The notes under the pieces are model-generated. The model was given only the letters and a program-made list of their open reading frames with translations. It was not told the origin of the DNA and did not search any database. Shown one piece after another: positions 57,271 through 64,000 of a stretch of 64,000 bases of DNA (position 1 is its first letter; every line of letters begins with the position of its first letter). Position numbers and translations under genes: made by a program. The stretch comes from Sinorhizobium medicae (GTDB taxonomy: Bacteria; Pseudomonadota; Alphaproteobacteria; Rhizobiales; Rhizobiaceae), in assembly GCF_007827695.1 (NCBI RefSeq), contig NZ_VITA01000001.1, positions 124,001-188,000 of the forward strand. The letters are read 5' to 3'.

Positions 57271-59027
57271 TGCTTCGCCTCCTGCCCTTCTGCAACGATT
57301 TTCAGCGAATTCTGTCGCTCCACCTGTTGCGGACGAAGTACCTGACCGAGGACTTGCTCCTTGGGCCCGAAAGCCTGCATGCGTCCTTCATTCATCATCA
57401 GCACGAGATCGACGCTTGCGAGTGCGCTCGGCCGGTGGGCGACCACGATGACGATGCCGCCACGGCTGCGCACGCTCATGATCGCTTCGCTGAGCGCCTG
57501 CTCGCCCTCGGCGTCGAGGTTGGAATTGGGCTCGTCGAGAACGACGAGAAAGGGATTGCCGTAAAGGGCCCTCGCGAGAGCCACCCGTTGGCGCTGGCCG
57601 GCCGAGAGCGTCATGCCGCCATCGCCGATCTCGGTGTCATAGCCGTTCGGAAGCCGGAGGATCAGATCGTTGACGCGCGCCGCCTTTGCGGCGGCGACGA
57701 TCGCGTCCGGTGTCGCGTCTTCGGCAAAACGGCAGATGTTCTGCGCGATCGTCCCGGCGAACAGTTCCACGTCCTGCGGCAGGTAGCCGATGTGTTTCCC
57801 GAGTTCATCGCTGTCCCATTGATCGAGGGCTGCACCGTCCAGCCGAACCGAGCCGCGATAGGCCGGCCATATACCGAGGATCGCGCGCGCCAGAGACGAT
57901 TTTCCCGAAGCGCTCGGTCCTATGACTCCCACGGCACCGCCCGCACCGACCGTGAAATTCACATCCGACAAGATGAGGCGCTGCGCCGCCGGCGGACCGC
58001 TTGCCAGCCCTTCGACGGTGAGGCGATCGCGCGGGGTCGGAAGCTGGAGTGGTGCATCGGCTTCCGGCAGGGCTTTGAGCAATTCCTTGAGGCGTTGCCA
58101 GCTCTGGCGCGCTGCGACGAGGCCGCGCCAGTTGCCGATGGCAAGTTCCACGGGCGCAAGAGCCCGGGCTGTCAGGATCGAGCCCGCAATGATGATCCCG
58201 GGCGAAGCTTCGCCTCGTATCACCAGAACGGCGCCGGCCGCCAGAACGCAGGACTGCAGCGCCATGCGAAAGACCTTCGACAACGCGCCGTAGCCATTGC
58301 CGATATCGGAGGTGCGGCGGTTCTCATCGCGGAACTCCGTATTGCGCCTCTCCCACATCGCCGTCAGCCGCGCTGACATTCCCATGGCATGAACCACCTC
58401 GGCATTGCGCTGGGAGGCCTGCGCGAAGGCGTTGCGAAGCCCTCCGGCCTCCGAGGCTTTCCTGGCAGGCGCCTGGGTGCCGCGGTTGGTGAGATAGGTG
58501 AGCAACATCAGGACCAGGCCGCCGATGATCGCGACCAAACCGATGACCGGGTGGAAAAGAAAGCAGATCGCGATGTAGAAGGGCAGCCAGGGCAGGTCGA
58601 AGAGCGCGGCCGGGCCGGCACCCGACAGGAACGACCGAACCTGATCGAAATCGCGCAGCGCCTGGAGACCGTCCCCCTGCATTCTGAGCTTCAGCGGCGC
58701 CTTCACGATGGCGCGGTAAATGCGACCGTTCAGGCTCTCGTCGAGGGCACCGGCGATGCGCACCAGCATCCGCCCGCGAACGAGCTCAAAGGCTCCCTGA
58801 AAGGCATAAAGCAGCAGCGCGAGAAGAGAGAGAGCAACCAGGGACGGAATGCTGCGGCTCGGCAGAATTCGATCGTAGACTTCGAGCATGAAGAACGACC
58901 CGGTGAGGTATAGAACGTTGACGAGCGCGCTTGCGATGGCAACACCGATGAAAGCCGTTCGGCAATCCCGCAAGGCAGAGGCTGGGTCGGCATTCCTGCC
59001 GTTGGATGTAGCCATAAACTCAGACAC
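57267..59027 (-). CDS. Type I secretion ABC exporter
   Basis: A 586-residue exporter (PrsD/LapB-like) with an N-terminal membrane domain (six helices, about residues 25-300) and a nucleotide-binding domain (GPSASGKSSLAR, LSAGQRQRVALARALYG, FLVVLDEPNSNLD). There is no N-terminal peptidase domain, so it should export proteins with a C-terminal, uncleaved signal such as RTX proteins. The HlyD gene follows by 4-bp overlap. The substrate gene lies elsewhere. Confidence 0.94.
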   Translation of the reverse strand: MSEFMATSNGRNADPASALRDCRTAFIGVAIASALVNVLYLTGSFFMLEVYDRILPSRSIPSLVALSLLALLLYAFQGAFELVRGRMLVRIAGALDESLNGRIYRAIVKAPLKLRMQGDGLQALRDFDQVRSFLSGAGPAALFDLPWLPFYIAICFLFHPVIGLVAIIGGLVLMLLTYLTNRGTQAPARKASEAGGLRNAFAQASQRNAEVVHAMGMSARLTAMWERRNTEFRDENRRTSDIGNGYGALSKVFRMALQSCVLAAGAVLVIRGEASPGIIIAGSILTARALAPVELAIGNWRGLVAARQSWQRLKELLKALPEADAPLQLPTPRDRLTVEGLASGPPAAQRLILSDVNFTVGAGGAVGVIGPSASGKSSLARAILGIWPAYRGSVRLDGAALDQWDSDELGKHIGYLPQDVELFAGTIAQNICRFAEDATPDAIVAAAKAARVNDLILRLPNGYDTEIGDGGMTLSAGQRQRVALARALYGNPFLVVLDEPNSNLDAEGEQALSEAIMSVRSRGGIVIVVAHRPSALASVDLVLMMNEGRMQAFGPKEQVLGQVLRPQQVERQNSLKIVAEGQEAKQ

Positions 59028-59274
59028 CGGCTGATATCTCGCAATCGGGTTTCAAACGCATTTTCCGTCACTCGGCCGCCGGTTGCCAGGCAGTGGCAAT
59101 CCTACGACCCCTGTCAGTCCCTGATCGGGTCCGCTACACTCCGGAGCTCCGCAATGAGGAGTTGTTCCTCCTGATACAATGATGTACGCCAAACTTGCCT
59201 CCTTGGCCATCGTTCCCTGCGTGGCCTGCTGCATAGCGGGCTGTTTAAGGACTCAAGGGCGCCCGCCCCGGGTC

Positions 59275-59601
59275 CTATGACTCCTCCATCGACGCTCCGG
59301 TCTCAGGTGGAAATGCGGGCTCGGCCGCCGGTGCCGGCGCAAATGCGTCGATGCTGCCGCCCCGTCCCCAGGTCGCAGCGAGGCTCATCAGTTCGTCCAT
59401 TTCCCTTCGGAGCCGGTGCCAGACCAGAATGTCCTCGGCATGGGGCGCATTGCGACGCGGATCATAGAACGGGTCGATCTCGTCGCCGGCGGCCTTGCGC
59501 GCATCCTCAAGCCGCCCCTTCAATGCGCTCGCCTCCTCCTTCAGCGAGAAATACCGGCGCATGACCGCAATCAGCGCAAGATCGTTGGGGCTGGTGTTCA
59601 A
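59275..59601 (-). CDS. Hypothetical protein with probable TTG start
   Basis: A 108-residue protein (NTSPNDLALIAVMRRYFSLKEEASALKGRLEDARKAAGDEIDPFYDP) with a short coiled coil near residues 18-38 and an acidic, Pro/Ala-rich end. GGAGG with seven bases of spacing points to a TTG at 59601 as the start. An in-frame ATG at 59619 lies inside that ribosome site and is unlikely. No family is recognised. It is read from the opposite strand to nothing nearby and stands alone. Confidence 0.65.
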   Translation of the reverse strand: MNTSPNDLALIAVMRRYFSLKEEASALKGRLEDARKAAGDEIDPFYDPRRNAPHAEDILVWHRLRREMDELMSLAATWGRGGSIDAFAPAPAAEPAFPPETGASMEES

Positions 59602-59740
59602 AGGTAATCCTCCGGGCATTTCTTGAGCGCCGCCGTCGAGCGTCTCGCGGCTGCAGGGAACCGCCCCAATTGCGGAAGATTTTGGCACATTTCCGGCATG
59701 GCGGGAGAAATGTGCCTGACAGCATGCTCGGCGGGCTCGC

Positions 59741-59775
59741 AAAAAAAGACCCGGCGTAACCCGCCGGGTCTTTGC
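59741..59775 (-). terminator. Intrinsic terminator after DUF475 gene
   Basis: On the minus strand AAAGACCCGGCGG pairs with CCGCCGGGTCTTT-type bases (loop TTAC) followed by a run of seven T (A run at 59741-59747 on the plus strand). It lies about 33 bp beyond the stop of the TerC-like gene and is strong. Confidence 0.9.
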
Positions 59776-59807
59776 TCTCGTTGCGAGGCCGAGGCGGTCG
59801 CGGTGGC

Positions 59808-60905
59808 TCAGGCCTCGACGCGCCTCCGTCCGCGCGTGTCGTCCTCGACCTGCTCCATTTCCCGCCGGTTATGTCGGACCGAGGACCAGAGGGAAAGGCC
59901 GATGAGGCCGGCCCCACCGAGCCCAGTAATGACCTCTGGAATATGGACCAGCGTCTGGAAATACATGACCACGGAAAGGATCAGGATGGCGTAGAATGCG
60001 CCGTGTTCCAGATAACGATATTCGCTGAGCGTTTTCTTCTCGACCAGCATGATCGTCATGGAGCGGACATACATCGCGCCGATACCGAGCCCGATGGCAA
60101 TGATGAAAAGGTTCTGGGTCAAAGCGAAGGCGCCTATGACCCCATCGAAGGAAAAGCTGGCGTCGAGCACTTCCAGATAGAGGAAAGCGCCAAATCCCCC
60201 CTTCGCCGCTGCGCTCATCGTCTGCTGCGAAGCGTCAAGTAGGCCGCCGACCACTTCGACGGCCAGGAAGGTAAGGAGGCCGTAGACGCAGGCATGAACG
60301 AACACGACGGCTTCATCCGCTTCGAGCAGCTTCGAAAAGCCGAGTATGAGCGCCAGAACGAAGGCGATCTCGACTCCCTTGATGGTCGCAAAGCGCGCCA
60401 TCCGGCTCTCCAGCCATGCAATCCAGTGCACGTCCTTTTCATGGTCGAAAAAGTATGTGAGTCCGACCATCATCAAGAACGTACCGCCGAAGGCAGCGAT
60501 CGGGAGATGCGCTTCGTGCATGATGCGCGAATATTCCTCGGGCTGCGTTGCAGCGAGAATGACCGCCTCGATCGGACCAATGCTCGCGGCGATGACCACG
60601 ATCAACAAAGGGAACACGATACGCATGCCGAAAACGGCGATGAGGATGCCCCACGTCAGGAAGCGCTGCTGCCAGACCGGGGTCATGTCCTTGAGCTTGT
60701 TGGCATTAACGATGGCATTATCGAAGGACAGCGAGATTTCGAGGACCGCGAGCACGGTGCAGATGAAGAACACCGTCATCATACCGCCCAGGGTCCCGGT
60801 CGACTGCCAGCCGAGCCAGGCGCCAAGCAGAAGCCCTGCACCCGTAACGATGAACGCCCATTTGAAGTATCCGAGAGAGCTTGTCTGTGTGCTGCCTCCG
60901 GTCAT
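59808..60905 (-). CDS. DUF475/TerC-like integral membrane protein
   Basis: A 365-residue membrane protein with about nine helices. The DUF475 landmarks are present: ISLSFDNAIVNANKLKDM, HLPIAAFGGTFLMMVGLTYFFDHEKDVHWIAWLE and YLEVLDASFSFDGVIGAFA. Paired acidic residues in membrane segments (the two SFD motifs) resemble the TerC metal-exporter family. The function is probably metal ion transport, not proven. It has its own terminator. Confidence 0.92.
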   Translation of the reverse strand: MTGGSTQTSSLGYFKWAFIVTGAGLLLGAWLGWQSTGTLGGMMTVFFICTVLAVLEISLSFDNAIVNANKLKDMTPVWQQRFLTWGILIAVFGMRIVFPLLIVVIAASIGPIEAVILAATQPEEYSRIMHEAHLPIAAFGGTFLMMVGLTYFFDHEKDVHWIAWLESRMARFATIKGVEIAFVLALILGFSKLLEADEAVVFVHACVYGLLTFLAVEVVGGLLDASQQTMSAAAKGGFGAFLYLEVLDASFSFDGVIGAFALTQNLFIIAIGLGIGAMYVRSMTIMLVEKKTLSEYRYLEHGAFYAILILSVVMYFQTLVHIPEVITGLGGAGLIGLSLWSSVRHNRREMEQVEDDTRGRRRVEA

Positions 60906-61259
60906 GAGCGAACCTCCCCGCCACGCATCATGGAAGCGTTCGCATAAGAGAAATTTCCGGAAGCGGAAAAGCGCACAAGCCTATTGGCACATGCGTGAGG
61001 CATGAGATCAGTTTTCATGGTAGCTATACCCGCCGGCGTGACTTGCTGGCGGTACCGACATCACGAGAGCGCCGTAAACTCTCGCCAGAGGGGCCCGGCA
61101 CCAATGTTCATCCCGCATTCCGATGTCCAAGAGCGGGACGCTTCTTACTTAGCGATGCCGCGCTGTGCGTCAAGGGGGCAGCCGCGCGCTTGCGGCGGAA
61201 CCAAAAGCCTATGTCCCAAGTTTTATTTCCGACCGGCAACAACCGCGAGGCTTGGCGTC
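60906..61259. other. Intergenic stretch with possible stress promoter
   Basis: No gene is supported in these 354 bp. GGAAC at 61197-61201 and AGTT at 61219-61222, 17 bases apart, lie 37 bp before the first DUF982 gene and deviate from the EcfG consensus by one base. The left part holds the upstream region of the DUF475 gene without a clear promoter. Confidence 0.45.
61197..61222 (+). promoter_or_regulatory. EcfG-like promoter of DUF982 genes
   Basis: GGAAC at 61197-61201 and AGTT at 61219-61222 are separated by 17 bases; the consensus CGTT is one base off. The site is 37 bp upstream of the first of three DUF982 genes. Confidence 0.45.
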
Positions 61260-61511
61260 ATGCATTGTTTCTGGTGGGATAAGAGCGTTGAACTGGAACT
61301 CGGAGCCGAAGGCAAATATCGCGACGTGAAAAGCACGCGGGAGGCCGTAGAATGCCTGTCGCAGCGCTGGCCGCAGCGGGACGGCCGCGCGCTGGCCGCG
61401 GCGAAGCGGGTGTGTCTCCAGGCTCTCGAAGGCAAGGTTGGAGCGGAGAAGGCCCGCAGGGCCTTCATAAAGGCAGCGGAAGAGGCACATATATCGATCC
61501 GCAGCCATTAG
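61260..61511 (+). CDS. DUF982 protein 1
   Basis: An 83-residue protein of the DUF982 family. The conserved order is KYRDVKSTREAVECLSQRWPQRDGRALAAAKRVCLQALEGKVGAEKARRAFIKAAEEAHI, closely matched in the next two genes. The family is common in rhizobia and its function is unknown. The ATG at 61260 begins MHCFWWDKSVEL; a weak GAGG site precedes it. It is separated from the next copy by 51 bp. Confidence 0.88.
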   Translation: MHCFWWDKSVELELGAEGKYRDVKSTREAVECLSQRWPQRDGRALAAAKRVCLQALEGKVGAEKARRAFIKAAEEAHISIRSH

Positions 61512-61562
61512 AGCGGGATGGAGGAGGCGCGCTGGGCGGCTCCGGGCTGGCGAGGAAGAAAA

Positions 61563-61844
61563 ATGTACGAGATTCCATGGAGCAGGCCCGTCAAAATCAC
61601 CATGCTCGACGGCAGATGCCGCACCGTTGTCGGCCCGCTCGACGCTATGCATTGTCTTCAAAGCGAATGGCCGGTGCGGGACGGTGCCTATTACGGTTGC
61701 GCAATACGCGCCTGCAACGCAGCACTCAAGCGTAGAAAGAGGCCTGAAGACGCGCGCGCCGCCTTCATCGCCGCTTTACGTGAAGCCTTCCTGACGGTCG
61801 CGCCACTGCAGGAGGGTGGTCATGGACCCCGGCCCCTGGAATGA
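61563..61844 (+). CDS. DUF982 protein 2
   Basis: A 93-residue DUF982 protein (MYEIPWSRPVKITMLDGRCRTVVGPLDAMHCLQSEWPVRDGAYY, then PEDARAAFIAALREAF). CGAGGAAGAAAA precedes the ATG at 61563. Its end overlaps the start of the third copy by 23 bp in a different frame, so translation of the two is probably coupled. Confidence 0.87.
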   Translation: MYEIPWSRPVKITMLDGRCRTVVGPLDAMHCLQSEWPVRDGAYYGCAIRACNAALKRRKRPEDARAAFIAALREAFLTVAPLQEGGHGPRPLE

Positions 61845-62070
61845 ATGTGTACCCGTGCGGATGCCGGATAATTCAAAGATTCACATGGTATCCAACACCC
61901 GTCAGGCATTCGAGCTACTGACGCAGCACTGGCCGACCAGCCATGGCCAGGCCTATCTGGCGGCAATCGACATATGCCGGGCGGTGCTCGACCGCGACTC
62001 CCCCGCCTATGTGGCGAGGGCGGCCTTTGTCGCGGCGGCGAAAGAGGCCCAGGTCAATGTCGTGACCTGA
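61822..62070 (+). CDS. DUF982 protein 3
   Basis: An 82-residue DUF982 protein (PVRMPDNSKIHMVSNTRQAFELLTQHWPTSHGQAYLAAIDICRAVL). AGGAGGGTGGTC precedes ATG at 61822, within the end of copy 2. Three consecutive paralogs suggest a local duplication; they are diverged and not recent copies. Confidence 0.87.
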   Translation: MDPGPWNECVPVRMPDNSKIHMVSNTRQAFELLTQHWPTSHGQAYLAAIDICRAVLDRDSPAYVARAAFVAAAKEAQVNVVT

Positions 62071-62114
62071 ACCCCGCACCGCATGCGGCCGCACTCACTC
62101 AAGATGCAGGAATT

Positions 62115-62140
62115 GGAACTCTTGGCAGGGTTTGCGTGTT
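62115..62140 (+). promoter_or_regulatory. EcfG-like promoter of iron-permease gene
   Basis: GGAAC at 62115-62119 and TGTT at 62137-62140 are 17 bases apart, one base from consensus, about 30 bp upstream of the start at 62171. The position supports that start over a TTG at 62132. Confidence 0.45.
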
Positions 62141-62170
62141 GAACAGCGGATCAACAAACGTGGGTACCCG

Positions 62171-63844
<1,674 letters not shown>

Positions 63845-64000
63845 ACTCCCGACAGTGATGCCGTCCGATTGATACAGTGAATCGGTCGCCCTTCGAAAAG
63901 GAAGGCCCCGCCTGGGACGGCGGAGCCCGTTATTTTGTTCGTTGTTTTTAAGAACGCGCGGATCCGTAGGGCTTTGCGGAGAGGGAACTTGTTCCACGCG
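63845..64000. other. Tail of window, no gene seen
   Basis: Only the SDR terminator is visible in these 156 bp. Short frames on either strand lack ribosome sites. A gene might begin right of the window. Confidence 0.5.
63904..63938 (+). terminator. Intrinsic terminator of SDR gene
   Basis: GGCCCCGCC at 63904-63912 pairs with GGCGGAGCC at 63919-63927 (one mismatch), loop TGGGAC, followed by CGTTATTTTGTT. It lies 59 bp after the SDR stop codon. Confidence 0.75.

Noticed and set aside
55972..57345. 457-residue plus-strand frame
   Set aside because: Antisense to the HlyD gene.

Overview
The window reads as Rhizobiaceae DNA, most likely Sinorhizobium/Ensifer and probably a chromosome, chromid or megaplasmid. 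Nearly every gene resembles rhizobial families. A RIME-like mosaic repeat, a RirA-type iron box (TGA-N9-TCA) and many EcfG/RpoE2-type general-stress promoters (GGAAC-N16-CGTT) also point there. GC content is high and gene density is normal. I saw no rRNA, tRNA, CRISPR array or complete insertion sequence.

Region 1 (1-4.1 kb) is eroded: AT-rich repeats, a possible IS end, a chimeric duplicate of downstream genes and a small gene broken by an amber codon. It also holds intact small genes (SnoaL-like, cold-shock protein, VOC protein). Region 2 (4.1-9.5 kb) is a LysR-controlled cluster on the minus strand: NepI-like exporter, Tat-exported alpha/beta hydrolase, a double-CMD/cupin fusion and a cyclophilin-like protein. 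Its LysR regulator carries an exact in-frame 72-bp tandem duplication. Region 3 (9.7-24.5 kb) mixes regulators (XRE-cupin, TetR with paired operators, LysR), fasciclin, TspO, MscS channel and PACE efflux genes. It also holds three successive genes for secreted Gly/Ser-repeat proteins behind an EcfG-like promoter, and a frameshifted ClpP-like gene. Region 4 (24.5-34 kb) has an EF-hand protein with a perfect stress promoter, a PLP-decarboxylase/FAD-oxidase pair, a deletion scar of a sugar-nucleotide locus, and an iron-type ABC importer facing a methyltransferase across a RirA box.

Region 5 (34-48 kb) looks like a general-stress island: DUF4168, CBS, DUF2934, BON, topoisomerase IB, GlgX, TreZ, UdgX, GST, cupin and several small unknown proteins. 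Perfect or near-perfect EcfG promoters sit in front of many of them. Glycogen debranching and trehalose formation (GlgX, TreZ) share one intergenic promoter region. DNA-maintenance genes (topoisomerase IB, UdgX, DUF763) lie beside them. Region 6 (48-56 kb) is one sugar-catabolic operon (GH4 glycosidase, PfkB kinase, binding protein, ATPase, two permeases) opposite a GntR/HutC repressor with a clear operator. Region 7 (56-64 kb) holds a type I secretion pair, a TerC/DUF475 membrane protein, three consecutive DUF982 genes, an iron-permease family protein and a stress-promoter-driven pair ending in a short-chain dehydrogenase.

The main observations are the EcfG island (seven exact promoter matches, all correctly oriented), the undescribed secreted repeat-protein operon, the duplicated LysR segment and several decayed genes that single-frame calling misses. 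All family assignments come from reading motifs; no database search was run.
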